DNA of 64,000 nt from Mariniblastus sp. (GCA_022447555.1 JAKVBF010000011.1:213545-277544); one strand, 5' to 3'; positions 1 to 9,250 are shown, counted from the stretch's first letter. Translations and numbers: made by a program. The notes: a model not told the origin generated them from the sequence alone.

Positions 1-470
1 AAATACCGATCATTCGAAATGTCTACTCATCTGTAAAGCAGATAACCGATTTCGCATTCAACGAGACCGAATTTCAATACACGCGAGTGGTCGCGGTCGA
101 ATACCCGCGTCGCGGAATTTGGTCGATGGGATTTGTTACAGGAGAGGGTTTCCGAGACGTTACCACCGCTGCTGGTCAGCCCGTTCTAACCATTCTAATG
201 CCCACGAGCCCCATGCCGGCAACCGGGTTCACCATCTCAGTTCCCAAGAGCGAAACCATCGATTTGAATATCACGATCGATCAAGCAATTCAATTTTGCG
301 TGAGCTGCGGCGTGGTTGTTCCAGCCCACCAACAACCGGGTTCCACTCTCGACGGAGAAGTCCGCCGCCGGTTGGCGGAAGCTCAACAGTCTGCCAACGC
401 GAGCGAGGCCACAAACTCAACCGCGACGCAGCTCGATGGCTCAACCGACGGCTCAACCACTTCCGAATAA
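1..470 (+). CDS. DUF502 family membrane protein, C-terminal part (5' end outside window)
   Basis: The reading frame is open from base 3 to the stop at 468-470, so the start lies outside the window. The visible part opens with IPIIRNVYSSVKQITDF and continues with VEYPRRGIWSMGFVTGEG, both typical of DUF502 (PF04367), a family of small bacterial and plant membrane proteins of unknown biochemical role. The membrane segments expected in the N-terminal half are not in view. The last 45 or so residues are polar, rich in Ser, Thr, Ala and Gln, and probably disordered. hemC follows after 18 bases on the same strand, so the two are likely cotranscribed. An internal GTG at 87 could be mistaken for a start, but the family similarity extends upstream of it. 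Confidence 0.8.
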   Translation, partial: IPIIRNVYSSVKQITDFAFNETEFQYTRVVAVEYPRRGIWSMGFVTGEGFRDVTTAAGQPVLTILMPTSPMPATGFTISVPKSETIDLNITIDQAIQFCVSCGVVVPAHQQPGSTLDGEVRRRLAEAQQSANASEATNSTATQLDGSTDGSTTSE

Positions 471-488
471 CCCGTTGAGAATAGTTTA

Positions 489-1403
489 ATGGCAACTCAC
501 ATGATTCGGCTTGGTACCCGCGGCAGCCAATTGGCTATGTGGCAGTCTAAATGGGTCGCAGGCGAACTTGAAAAACAGGGATGCCGCGTCGAACTGATCA
601 AAATCCAAACGACCGGCGATGTTCAGACCGGACCGTTAGCTCAAATCGGAGGTCAGGGCCTGTTTACCAAGCGTCTTCAGCAAGCGCTGCTGGATGATGA
701 AATTGACTTGGCGGTGCACAGCCTGAAAGACTTACCGACGCAGACCGACCCCCGTTTAACCATCGCTGCCGTACCCCCGAGAGAATCCCCCTTTGATGCT
801 CTGGTCTCAAATCACGCTCGTTCCCTGAGCGATCTTCCCTCGGGCGCAGTGGTCGGCACGGGCAGTGTTCGCCGCATCGCTCAGCTTCGACATATTCGAT
901 CGGATCTAGAGATTCGTGACATCCGCGGCAACATCGATACACGACTTGCAAAACTGGATGCCGGTGAATTTGACGCGATCGTATTAGCTAGTGCCGGGCT
1001 CCTGAGACTATCGCTGGCCGACCGGATCGCCTATCAGTTCGCCCTCCCGGAAATGGCGCCGGCGGTCGGGCAAGGCGCCTTGGGTCTTGAAATCCGTGCC
1101 CGTGATGAAACCACGCGACAATGGCTAGAACCGTTGAATGATCCGTATACATTATCCCGAATCACTGCTGAGCGCTCGTTGCTTCAAACGCTCGAGGCCG
1201 GTTGCCTAGCACCGGTAGCAGCATGGACATCCATTGAAAACGAGGATCTTAGCTTGACCGGCTACGTTCTAAGTGTCGACGGAAAAGAAAAAATCGAATC
1301 CCAGCATTCCGTCCCCATACGCCAATCAAAGGAGCTTGGCCGACGAGTCGGGGAGCAATTACGCCAACTGGGCGCCGATCGGTTTCTTAAAAGAAATGGT
1401 TAA
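489..1403 (+). CDS. hemC: Hydroxymethylbilane synthase (porphobilinogen deaminase)
   Basis: Joins four porphobilinogen molecules into hydroxymethylbilane in tetrapyrrole/heme synthesis, in the cytoplasm. The 304 residues match the usual family length. N-terminal IRLGTRGSQLAMWQ, DLAVHSLKDLPT, VGTGSVRRIAQL and DIRGNIDTRL are family signatures carrying the substrate-binding Arg and Lys residues. The cysteine that carries the dipyrromethane cofactor is Cys239 in LEAGCLAP. The start could be ATG 489 or ATG 501; homologues usually begin at the MIRLGTRGS segment, so the first four residues are uncertain. No other heme gene is adjacent. It follows the DUF502 gene closely, and a promoter-like sequence for the next gene begins about 40 bases after the stop. 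Confidence 0.96.
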   Translation: MATHMIRLGTRGSQLAMWQSKWVAGELEKQGCRVELIKIQTTGDVQTGPLAQIGGQGLFTKRLQQALLDDEIDLAVHSLKDLPTQTDPRLTIAAVPPRESPFDALVSNHARSLSDLPSGAVVGTGSVRRIAQLRHIRSDLEIRDIRGNIDTRLAKLDAGEFDAIVLASAGLLRLSLADRIAYQFALPEMAPAVGQGALGLEIRARDETTRQWLEPLNDPYTLSRITAERSLLQTLEAGCLAPVAAWTSIENEDLSLTGYVLSVDGKEKIESQHSVPIRQSKELGRRVGEQLRQLGADRFLKRNG

Positions 1404-1440
1404 TTCCTACCGCCTCTGCATAGGGTGACTGAACCCGATT

Positions 1441-1468
1441 TTCGCAGCTCGCCATTATTTGGTAGAAT
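1441..1468 (+). promoter_or_regulatory. Candidate promoter for the aromatic amino acid hydroxylase gene
   Basis: TTCGCA at 1441-1446 and TAGAAT at 1463-1468 are separated by 16 bases, a fair match to a housekeeping sigma-factor promoter. The -10 box lies downstream of the in-frame TTG at 1459, which argues that translation starts at ATG 1522 instead. Judged by eye only. Confidence 0.35.
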
Positions 1469-1521
1469 CGGCGGTCGAAATAAAAAGAAAAAATCAGCGT
1501 CACCCAAACACGGAAAACAAA

Positions 1522-2832
1522 ATGTCGACTCTCGACAGAAACCTAGCCGAGATTGCCGCCCGTCACGGTGTTGATTTGGCTTGCGTGACCCCGCCTAGCC
1601 GTGCTTCCCGATTGGAATCGTTGCGAAAAATCATTGCCAGAACGGACGTCCCCTATCCAATAACCCCTCAACGTCAGGAAAGGTATTTAAACGACTTTCA
1701 ATCGGGCAAACTATTTGGAATCGGTACACTGAGTGAAGACATGGTGGAACTAGAAAATTATGCAGAGTTCCAAGACTACGAGAAATACACTTACGAGGAA
1801 CATTTAAGCTGGGCCTGCCTCGTAGCGGATCAACAACGCACCAAGCATCAGTTTGCCTGCCAAGAGTACTTGAAAGGAGAATCCATTTTTGAGATCGGCG
1901 GGACGGTCATCCCAGACTATTACCTTCTGAATGCCAGAATCTATCAGCAAACTCAATGGCAACTGGCGACGGTCAATATGATCATTCCGGCGGAGCTATT
2001 TTTCACCTGCCATAGTCATCGACTGTTTCCTGTCACCACCTTCATGCGTGGCCTCGAAGTCGATTATCTGGAAGAACCCGATATTGGTCATGACGTAGCG
2101 GGGCACGTTGCGACCTTTACCATCCCGGCCGTGGCAGATGTCATGAAGAATCATGGTGACGCTCGCGATTTAATCTACGCAGAGCGGGACCAAAAACTAA
2201 AAGCGGCCGGGGACGAAGAGTCCGCTCGTCGCATCCGTGATGATGCTGAAGAATTATTGCTTTACGCGGGGAGGATCTATTGGTTCACTGTTGAATTCGG
2301 CCTAGTCATGCAGGGTGGCCAAGTCCGTGATTTCGGTGCCGGTATCCTTTCATCCCCGGGTGAAACGACCTACAGCATTGAAAGTCGTGAATCGAATCGC
2401 ATCTTGATTGATCCCTCTGACGATCATGACCTATTACGACTGGCGACCACTGACTACCTGATCAGCGAATTTCAAAAGACCTATTTTGTGATGTCTAGTT
2501 TTGACCAACTCAAATCCCTCACTGCAGATCGAATCTTAATGGCAAGCAAACGTGCGATGGAGCTGCCACATTACACATGGCGTGAAATCGTTCCGGGCGA
2601 CAAGGTGATCGATGTGGGGGAACTGGCCACGTCAACCAATGAAAAGTACCTTCGACTGATGCTCGACATGCCGTTAGACGACTGCCTTACCCGAGCCGCA
2701 CTCCGCAATCTTCAGCTCTATTCAAAAGGGCTTTCCTCCCAGCAACTCAGCGCGTTCAAAATCCCACCCGCTGAACTCCCACAGGAAGCCTTGGAGTGGT
2801 TCAGAAATCAAGATCAAACCCCGACGACATAA
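1522..2832 (+). CDS. phhA: Biopterin-dependent aromatic amino acid hydroxylase (phenylalanine 4-monooxygenase-like)
   Basis: A non-heme iron enzyme of the family that hydroxylates Phe, Tyr or Trp using tetrahydropterin and oxygen. The catalytic core carries the iron ligands His190 and His195 in EEPDIGHDVAGHVATF and Glu258 in YWFTVEFGL, followed by the typical FGAGILSSPGE segment. All three ligands are intact. ATG 1522 is preferred to the in-frame TTG at 1459 because a -10-like box lies between them; the protein is then 436 residues, longer than the roughly 260-300 residue short bacterial enzymes. The N-terminal 75 residues show no ACT domain that I can recognise, so regulation is not evident. 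No pterin carbinolamine dehydratase gene (phhB) is adjacent. Which amino acid is the substrate cannot be decided by eye; phenylalanine is the default. Confidence 0.88.
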   Translation: MSTLDRNLAEIAARHGVDLACVTPPSRASRLESLRKIIARTDVPYPITPQRQERYLNDFQSGKLFGIGTLSEDMVELENYAEFQDYEKYTYEEHLSWACLVADQQRTKHQFACQEYLKGESIFEIGGTVIPDYYLLNARIYQQTQWQLATVNMIIPAELFFTCHSHRLFPVTTFMRGLEVDYLEEPDIGHDVAGHVATFTIPAVADVMKNHGDARDLIYAERDQKLKAAGDEESARRIRDDAEELLLYAGRIYWFTVEFGLVMQGGQVRDFGAGILSSPGETTYSIESRESNRILIDPSDDHDLLRLATTDYLISEFQKTYFVMSSFDQLKSLTADRILMASKRAMELPHYTWREIVPGDKVIDVGELATSTNEKYLRLMLDMPLDDCLTRAALRNLQLYSKGLSSQQLSAFKIPPAELPQEALEWFRNQDQTPTT

Positions 2833-2943
2833 AAAGGCGTGGCCAATCCGCCGATTACATTTTACGGAATCATACGGAACAACACTTCGCTCTCAGCGGC
2901 TCCCAATATGATTCACTTTACAGACTTAGCTCAAAGGTTAAAC

Positions 2944-4845
2944 ATGTCCAAAACGCTCGCGTTCCTTATTTGCTTTCCACTGGTAATTTCACTGTTCTAT
3001 TGCCCGGCTAACGGGCAGCAGGATTTCCAGCAATACACTATCGAACAGTTTCTAAAGACAACCAGCTATCGCGGGGCTTCATTTTCACCAGACAACACCA
3101 AGCTTTTGGTGAGCGACGACTCGACGGGGGTTTTCAATGCTTACGCCATTGACGTGACGACCGACAAACCCACCCAATTAACCGACTCCACAACCGATTC
3201 AATCTACGCCGTTAGCTACTTTCCAAATGACGAGCGGTTTTTATACACCTCCGACCAAGGGGGAAATGAACTCAACCACCTTTTCGTACAGGACGTGAAT
3301 GGGAAGACCCAGGATTTAACACCTGGCCAGAAACTGAAAGCCCAATTCATGGGCTGGTCCGCCGACGATCAGTTCTTTTACGTTGGCACCAATGAACGGG
3401 ACTCTCGATATTTTGATGTCTACGAATACAAAACGGACTCTCTGAATCGCGAAATGATCTTCAAGAACGAAGAGGGATTTAACTTCGTTGACATCTCACC
3501 CGATCGGCAGACCCTCGCGTTCTCAAAAACTACTAACCGAGACGACAGCAACATTTATTTATTGGATCGCGAATCGGGTAGCATCAAATTAATTACAGCT
3601 CACGAGGGCGAAATCAACTTTGCTCCGGCAACTTTCACTCCCGATGGTAAGCAACTGGTCTACATCACCGACCGGGATAGTGATTTCAAGTACTTAGAGA
3701 AATACGACCTAGTGACATCGAAAACATCGCCGGTACTTAAATCTGATTGGGATGTTTCCAATGCCTCATTTTCCAAAGGAGGGAAGTACTTCGTCGTCAG
3801 CACCAACGAAGACGCGAAGACAAATATTCAGGTTTATGACTTTGCAACGATGAAACCCTTTTCGTTTCCAGCAATTAACGGGGCCAGCATTACCTCTTTC
3901 ACCATCTCGCCCAATGAGCAAAATGTCGCCATCTATGCCTCAGACTCACGGATGCCGAACGATTTGTTCTACGCCAAACTGCCAACCGGCGAACCAAAAA
4001 AACTGACGCGATCTTTGAATCCTGAAATCAACCCCAACGATTTAGTCGACGGCGAGGTCGTCCGATTTAAATCATTTGACGGTACTACCATTCCCGGGAT
4101 ACTCTTCAAACCGCATCAAGCTGAACCTGACGCCAAGGTCCCCGCTCTGGTATGGGTGCATGGTGGGCCTGGGGGTCAATCTCGAGTGGGCTATCGTGGT
4201 TTGATCCAGTATTTGGTCAATCACGGATATGCGGTCTACGCCATCAACAATCGTGGAAGCTCTGGATATGGCAAAAAGTTCGAACAGCTGGACAACCGAA
4301 ACCACGGCAAAAACGATCTGATGGACTGCGTGACAAGCAAAAAAATGCTGATCAAGACAGGCTACGTGAATGCCAATCGCATTGGAATCATCGGTGGTAG
4401 CTATGGTGGCTACATGACCTTGGCTGCCTTAACGTTCCAACCCGACGCATTCGAATGTGGCGTCGACATCTTTGGAATATCCAACTGGTATCGCACCGTG
4501 CAGAGCATCCCGCCGTGGTGGGAATCCCAAAGGAAATCACTTGAAAAAGAACTGGGCGATTTTTCTGACGAAGAATACTTCAGAAGTATTTCGCCATTGT
4601 TTCATTCCAATCAAATCAAGAAACCCTTGATGGTTTTGCAAGGGGCAAACGATCCCCGCGTGATCCAAGTGGAATCCGACGAGATAGTGGAAGCCGTTCG
4701 AAAAAATGGGGTGCCGGTCGAGTATCTAGTTTTCGATGACGAGGGACATGGCTTTCGAAAAAAAGAAAACCAACTGGAAGCCTACAAATCAATTCTCCAA
4801 TTTGTTGACACCTACCTAAAAAAATCTCAGGCAGACGAGCGTTAA
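2944..4845 (+). CDS. Secreted prolyl-oligopeptidase family (S9) serine peptidase
   Basis: 633 residues from ATG 2944, chosen because it has an AAAGG ribosome site 6 bases upstream and opens directly into a signal peptide (MSKTLAFLICFPLVISLFY, cleavage probably near ANGQQ). An upstream in-frame GTG at 2839 would bury the signal. Residues 40-380 contain repeated SPD/TPDG-type blades of a beta-propeller, which restricts access to the active site. The C-terminal alpha/beta hydrolase domain has nucleophile Ser486 in GGSYGGYM, Asp570 in GANDPR and His602 in DEGHGF, so the triad is complete. It resembles acylaminoacyl-peptidase/dipeptidyl-peptidase (S9B/S9C) enzymes and probably trims peptides outside the cytoplasm. 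The gene downstream is convergent. Confidence 0.92.
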   Translation: MSKTLAFLICFPLVISLFYCPANGQQDFQQYTIEQFLKTTSYRGASFSPDNTKLLVSDDSTGVFNAYAIDVTTDKPTQLTDSTTDSIYAVSYFPNDERFLYTSDQGGNELNHLFVQDVNGKTQDLTPGQKLKAQFMGWSADDQFFYVGTNERDSRYFDVYEYKTDSLNREMIFKNEEGFNFVDISPDRQTLAFSKTTNRDDSNIYLLDRESGSIKLITAHEGEINFAPATFTPDGKQLVYITDRDSDFKYLEKYDLVTSKTSPVLKSDWDVSNASFSKGGKYFVVSTNEDAKTNIQVYDFATMKPFSFPAINGASITSFTISPNEQNVAIYASDSRMPNDLFYAKLPTGEPKKLTRSLNPEINPNDLVDGEVVRFKSFDGTTIPGILFKPHQAEPDAKVPALVWVHGGPGGQSRVGYRGLIQYLVNHGYAVYAINNRGSSGYGKKFEQLDNRNHGKNDLMDCVTSKKMLIKTGYVNANRIGIIGGSYGGYMTLAALTFQPDAFECGVDIFGISNWYRTVQSIPPWWESQRKSLEKELGDFSDEEYFRSISPLFHSNQIKKPLMVLQGANDPRVIQVESDEIVEAVRKNGVPVEYLVFDDEGHGFRKKENQLEAYKSILQFVDTYLKKSQADER

Positions 4846-4945
4846 ACCGAGGAGTAGAAAAGGCCCGGCTTGGACGACATCACAGAAGCATACCGTTTGC
4901 GTCCGGCTGGGAGGATCCTTTTAAATATCGATCCGCTCGAAACAA

Positions 4946-5260
4946 TCAAACCTCAACGGGACCCCGGTGTTGGCAAAACTCCGCGCGCACCACGACCACT
5001 TCATTCAATTTTGGCCGAGTCAAAGTCAGCTCCATAAAATCTTGATGGATACTGGACTCGGCAAAATAGAAACGGCCCTGGGATTCTAAAATGGCGCCAC
5101 TTGGGGTCACTTTTCGAACTTGGAACACCATACCAAGCGGTTCTAAACAAAACCGATCATCCTGGATTACGAGGCGAATAAAGCCCTCGTAACTCATGAC
5201 TGTTTCGGAATTCACGTCCACGGTCACCACCGCCCATTCGTCTATTTTTGGTAGGCTCAT
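4946..5260 (-). CDS. Small protein of unknown function
   Basis: 104 residues, no signal peptide or membrane segment. A GGAG ribosome site sits 8 bases before ATG 5260, which supports a real gene. The sequence alternates short hydrophobic strands with glycines (for example LEPLGMVFQVRKV, SGAILESQG and MELTLTRP), as expected of a small beta-barrel. It faintly recalls the short lipocalin-like domains that planctomycetes carry in many copies (TIGR03067-type), but I cannot confirm that. It is convergent with the S9 peptidase and monocistronic by position. Function not recognised. Confidence 0.6.
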   Translation of the reverse strand: MSLPKIDEWAVVTVDVNSETVMSYEGFIRLVIQDDRFCLEPLGMVFQVRKVTPSGAILESQGRFYFAESSIHQDFMELTLTRPKLNEVVVVRAEFCQHRGPVEV

Positions 5261-5870
5261 AAGAAATGCTCCATAAAGAAAAGAAGGTGGGAACAGGGAA
5301 GCAAAAGCCGGACCAAAACGATTTCATTTGAAAAAAGACCCCGTTTCGTTTCAGTCTCTCTCAAAGTGAGAACACCGGATCATGTTAAAACAAAATCATC
5401 ATCCGTCTATTTAACTTCGAAAAAACTGGAGCACGTCAAAATCCCTTGTTGCCCCCTCACATGATTCTGGTTCTCGCTCGCCCGGTAGATTGTTGGCTCA
5501 GGGGGCAGGGGGCAGGGGTTCGTGTCGCGGACGATGTTAATGGCTTTGAGGATTTAGCGATGTGCGACGATATCAACTCGATCGAACACATGCACCACAT
5601 CGATCGCTGTTTTCCCGCGAGTTGGAATTTTAAGCGGGCGTAAACCTTGTTTCAGATGTTCCACAAAAATCTTTTAAAGATTGATTTACAGGAGCTACCG
5701 CCACAGGTCTTGTTTGCCCCAAATGTCTCTGATTCGTTTTTCATTCCTCTTTTTCCCAACGACCAAAAAAGTCAACATGATTCGGGCGCGCTCTCAAGGA
5801 GCTGGATCATCGCATCTGAATCGAAATGCAACGCGATCCATAGAGTTTCGAATTGTCGCCGGTCCCCATG
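5261..5870. other. Gene-poor stretch, nothing recognised
   Basis: Several short open frames exist on the plus strand, but none has a ribosome site or protein-like composition. Three G-runs (5501-5505, 5508-5512, 5515-5518) spaced by CA form a small imperfect repeat. No hairpin terminator was found downstream of the LON-domain gene stop at 5871. Confidence 0.4.
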
Positions 5871-6569
5871 TTAGTTCTGGCTGAATTGGGGCGGGAAGTC
5901 CCCACTCGATTCGCGATCCTGATTTAAACAAGAATGCAACAATTCAAGCACTTTCCGTCCTCGTGCTTCAAGATTCGTGGTTTCCAAAACTTTTTGCAAT
6001 TGATGGCAACCAGCACCGGTTGAAAACCCCACCAAATCCACTAGCAAACCAAAAGGAACTTCATTCTCCAACAACTGCTGGATGGACTCGTTTTCCAAGA
6101 AATTGCGGGCCCGAGCAAAATCTCGAAATGTCTTAATTAACTCAGTCCGTAAGGTTATTAAATGATGTAAATTGTCCATTTCTGGATCAGAAACCAATTC
6201 AACCTGAGCCAAACGATACGGTTTGCCCGAGTGGACTTCTCGTATGATCTTAGCCCGCCGGGCGCCAATCAGTAACAGATCAAAACGGCCGTCATCTGTC
6301 TCTGTATGCGTTACGATTTTGCCAACGCAAACCGTTTCATAAACGGGAGGCTGCTCCTCATCGTAGAGTTCCCATTTTGGTTTCAATAAAGACATCGTGA
6401 TCAATTGATCCGCTGCTAGCGCGTCTTTCATCAACTCGCGATACCGAGGTTCAAAAATGTGCAAACCTTGCATCACACCAGGGAACAAAACCAGATTGGG
6501 CAGCGGGAACAATCTCGCTAACCCCGAAAAATTTGGCGGGAGCTCCAGATTTACATTGGAAAATGACAT
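5871..6569 (-). CDS. Stand-alone LON substrate-binding domain protein
   Basis: 232 residues matching the N-terminal substrate-recognition domain of Lon protease (PF02190). LFPLPNLVLFPGVMQGLHIFE followed by PRYRELM is the diagnostic start of that domain (residues about 19-46), and CVGKIVTHTETDDGRFDLLLIGARRA (residues about 99-125) is its second conserved block, written here as CVGKIV and GRFDLLLIGARRA. No AAA+ ATPase or protease domain follows, so it is not a Lon protease. Such proteins are widespread; their role is unproven, perhaps peptide or adaptor binding. It starts 28 bases after the Bax-inhibitor-1-like gene on the same strand, so the two probably form an operon. Confidence 0.88.
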   Translation of the reverse strand: MSFSNVNLELPPNFSGLARLFPLPNLVLFPGVMQGLHIFEPRYRELMKDALAADQLITMSLLKPKWELYDEEQPPVYETVCVGKIVTHTETDDGRFDLLLIGARRAKIIREVHSGKPYRLAQVELVSDPEMDNLHHLITLRTELIKTFRDFARARNFLENESIQQLLENEVPFGLLVDLVGFSTGAGCHQLQKVLETTNLEARGRKVLELLHSCLNQDRESSGDFPPQFSQN

Positions 6570-6597
6570 TGCAGGCCTATTGCAACGGGTCCCGGTC

Positions 6598-7311
6598 TTA
6601 ATCCCGTCCCATAAAAAGACGTAGGATGTAGAAAAACATCAGTGCAACCGAGGCAAACAAACTCAACGCCGCGGCCACTGATTGATCGGTTCGATAGCGG
6701 TGCATGACATTGGATGTATCGTAAAGAATGTAACCGGCCGCAAATATGACCATTGCCACTGAGAACCAGTTGCCCAACTCGATTCCAAAAAAGAATGAAG
6801 CAACGATAAATCCCAGGGCCGCAAAACCGACGACTCTTAAAAACATACCCAAAAAAGCAAAATCCGCTTTTGTCGCAAAGACCGTAAGGGTTAACCCACC
6901 AAAAACAACCAACGTCACAATTCCAGCCGAGCTGATCGCCCCCGGAGCGCTCGCGTTCGCGATGTAGAGGATCGGCACAAAGAATATCGCCTGCGCCAAA
7001 ACGTAAACACCCAAAGCCATATACTGAACTGGCTTGGACACGCCCGAACGAGCCCAAGATTCAGCCGTCACTGTGACGACCATGAAGCCACCAAAAAAGA
7101 GCAACATCGTCCAGCCGCTAAACAATGCGTTGACCAAGCCCTCCAGCCGGTCTCCCAACACTGCAAAGACCGCCGCATCAATCGCAACCAAAAGCAAAAT
7201 AGCGCCGAAGAGATGTAAATAGGTGCTCCGGATGAATTTGGCTCGCTCGGATGCCTCCGCATTTCCGGCCATTGGCAGATAATTGACATTTGCAGCTTGG
7301 TAGGGAGCCAT
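6598..7311 (-). CDS. Bax inhibitor-1 / YccA family integral membrane protein
   Basis: 237 residues from ATG 7311; a further upstream TTG (7356) is possible but less likely, because a GGAAA ribosome site lies about 10 bases before the ATG. Seven hydrophobic segments run from residue 36 or so to the C-terminus, and the family signature GYILYDTSNVMHRY near residue 193 carries the conserved Asp of the pH-sensing pair known from bacterial YetJ. Members are proton-gated calcium leak channels or membrane stress proteins of the inner membrane. An N-terminal segment of about 25 residues precedes the first membrane helix. It is the first gene of a two-gene unit with the LON-domain protein. Confidence 0.9.
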   Translation of the reverse strand: MAPYQAANVNYLPMAGNAEASERAKFIRSTYLHLFGAILLLVAIDAAVFAVLGDRLEGLVNALFSGWTMLLFFGGFMVVTVTAESWARSGVSKPVQYMALGVYVLAQAIFFVPILYIANASAPGAISSAGIVTLVVFGGLTLTVFATKADFAFLGMFLRVVGFAALGFIVASFFFGIELGNWFSVAMVIFAAGYILYDTSNVMHRYRTDQSVAAALSLFASVALMFFYILRLFMGRD

Positions 7312-7741
7312 TTGGGTTAATTTCCGTGTAACGAGTCGATTGGATGTTAAGGGCAACGGTTGGACGGGGCCCGATGGTTAAAACTTACCCGTCAGAAGGA
7401 TAAAAATCAATCATAACAGGATATATCGCCCCAACCTTGGGGCCATCATTCGCCCCCTTGAGACTGGCTGAGCCAATTTGGCGGAAAAATTTAAGGGCTA
7501 AACGTCTCGGGGGACATGCCGGAGGCAGCTAATTTAACCGCAACCCGGTGCCCGGCTTCACGGCTCAATCTCCCACGAACGCCAAGGTTAAAAAAAACTG
7601 CAGCGAAACAACCTAGCATAGATTTGCATTTTCTTTACTTGACAGTTCGTGAAGAGATAAACACAATCCGATGATGGCGTTTAAGTCGATGCTCCAACGC
7701 TTTGTTTAACAGCTCTCACATCTCGAATTTTGGGAAAACGA
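7312..7741. other. Divergent intergenic region between the BI-1-like gene and dcd
   Basis: Non-coding by inspection. It holds a good promoter for dcd (7639-7667). No convincing promoter was found in the opposite direction, and no riboswitch was recognised. Confidence 0.5.
7639..7667 (+). promoter_or_regulatory. Candidate sigma-70-type promoter for dcd
   Basis: A perfect -35 box TTGACA (7639-7644) is followed after exactly 17 bases by CACAAT (7662-7667; four of six match TATAAT). The start of transcription would fall near 7674, leaving a leader of about 68 bases before ATG 7742. Confidence 0.5.
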
Positions 7742-8308
7742 ATGATTCTTTCTGGCGATGAAATCAAGCAGAATCTGGGCACCAACATCGAGATCGATCC
7801 CTTTGAACCGGATCACCTCAACCCCAACAGCTACAACCTCACGTTGCATCCTGATGTACTGACGTACGAGGAAGTTGTATTGGACATGCGAAAGAGTAAT
7901 CGAACGCGGCGAATGGTCATTCCTGAGTCTGGCCTTGTGCTAGAGCCGAATCGACTTTACCTGGGTCGTACCGTTGAACGCACAGAGACGCACAATTTCG
8001 TGCCGATGATCGAAGGCCGTTCGTCCATTGGACGACTTGGCCTATTTGTACACGTTACGGCCGGCTTCGGCGATGTTGGATTCAAAGGCTTCTGGACTCT
8101 GGAGATGTTTGCGATTCAACCAGTGCGGATCTATCCAGGCGTCCAAATATGCCAGATTTTCTATCACCAAATTACGGGTAATATTCAGGAATACGCCAGC
8201 AATAAGTACCAAGACAATCAGGACATTCAGCCCAGCCTGATGTACAAGGAATTGAACCCTGAAGGCCAAGTCGATGATGGCCAGCTTACTCTCGGGTTCC
8301 GTGTTTAA
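7742..8308 (+). CDS. dcd: dCTP deaminase
   Basis: Deaminates dCTP to dUTP (or on to dUMP in the bifunctional type) to supply dTMP synthesis, in the cytoplasm. 188 residues from ATG 7742 with a GGGAAA ribosome site 5 bases upstream; an in-frame TTG at 7730 is the alternative. The family motifs are present: LNPNSYNLTL (residues 26-35), EGRSSIGRLGLFVH (91-104) with the substrate-binding Arg-Ser-Ser, and the catalytic Glu121 in FWTLEMF. The trimeric beta-helix core is complete. I cannot tell from sequence alone whether it also has dUTPase activity. It stands alone with its own promoter. Confidence 0.93.
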   Translation: MILSGDEIKQNLGTNIEIDPFEPDHLNPNSYNLTLHPDVLTYEEVVLDMRKSNRTRRMVIPESGLVLEPNRLYLGRTVERTETHNFVPMIEGRSSIGRLGLFVHVTAGFGDVGFKGFWTLEMFAIQPVRIYPGVQICQIFYHQITGNIQEYASNKYQDNQDIQPSLMYKELNPEGQVDDGQLTLGFRV

Positions 8309-8707
8309 TGGAAGTATCTGCTCACCTCAGTCCATTCAAGGCGGTTACCACTCGCTTTTTTTATGCGCCGCATGCGTCGACCGCGAAGCTGTCGACCTAA
8401 GGAAAATGATACTGGAAACACCGTTTCCCAAGAGACATACTTTTCAAAATCCTGTTCTAACACAGTCAAGGAAAACATCGATTCTAAAACTCTTGGTAAG
8501 CCTTGCGCTTTATTCTAGTACTACCATGTTAAATAGTACTGGTTGGATGAATGGTGATTGGGTCGGAGCGAACCGAAAACATTTTTTTTGATCAATGACT
8601 TAAGTTGTCGCTTGTCGTTTCTCTACCTCCGGATAAATTTGCTCAACGTCGTCCGCCAGCAAATGTTGAGCGGGAACCAACCATCAACTATCCGACCCGA
8701 GTAGAAA
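8309..8707. other. Intergenic stretch, nothing recognised
   Basis: About 400 bases without a supported gene. An open frame overlapping the end of dcd in another frame reads on to 8591 but has no homology that I recognise and no ribosome site. No terminator hairpin with a T-run is visible after dcd. Confidence 0.4.
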
Positions 8708-9250
8708 ATGTCTGAAGTCGAGTTGTTAATGCGAAACGCCCGCTTGCGGGACGAGATGGAACCCTACCTAGACGAGTCCGTCTACATTGTCGATCTTGAT
8801 CGCATGTCGACTGTGAGCGAAAATGAGTACCTAACCTCGATGTTAGCATGGGAGCGAGCTCCCGTATTACCCATCTGCCAGTGGTTTGAACCCGAACTAA
8901 AAATGCCTGAGCATGACACGTTCGACGATGCTGAACTGAACCAACAATTGCACCAACTGATTGGCCGGCTCTACGAGAAAAACATCCTTTTAAATTTCAC
9001 CGACCACCTCTCCGACCGACAACTCTATTGTTTGATCGTCCGCGATATTTTACCGGCTCAGGAGAAGCAGATCATTCTCAACGACTCGATGATTCGTTGG
9101 CAGTGCATTGACCCCAATATCGACGAAGAAACCTGGCTACGTTTTTACGCGTCGGAGGATGATCGCGTCGTCTGGTTCGAAGAAACCGGATTAAAACTAC
9201 CGCCTCGCGAAAAAATACCATTCCCACGCAAGCTACCACAGCACCATTAA
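8708..9250 (+). CDS. Conserved-looking cytoplasmic protein of unknown function
   Basis: 180 residues with ATG start and a strong rho-independent terminator 36 bases after the stop, so it is a real transcription unit. No signal peptide or membrane helix. The composition is acidic and aromatic-rich, with several Trp residues (for example WERAPVLPICQWF, WQCIDPNID, ETWLRFYASEDDRVVW). The C-terminal tail is Pro- and Arg-rich (LPPREKIPFPRKLPQHH). The ordered, non-repetitive composition suggests a globular protein. I do not recognise the family and assign no function. Confidence 0.7.
   Translation: MSEVELLMRNARLRDEMEPYLDESVYIVDLDRMSTVSENEYLTSMLAWERAPVLPICQWFEPELKMPEHDTFDDAELNQQLHQLIGRLYEKNILLNFTDHLSDRQLYCLIVRDILPAQEKQIILNDSMIRWQCIDPNIDEETWLRFYASEDDRVVWFEETGLKLPPREKIPFPRKLPQHH

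Noticed and set aside
4864..4925. Long imperfect hairpin between the S9 peptidase and its convergent neighbour, as a shared terminator
   Set aside because: The stem is broken by large internal loops, so it is too weak to call.
5501..5518. G-rich repeat, possible G-quadruplex
   Set aside because: Only three G-runs are present, so an intramolecular quadruplex is unlikely.
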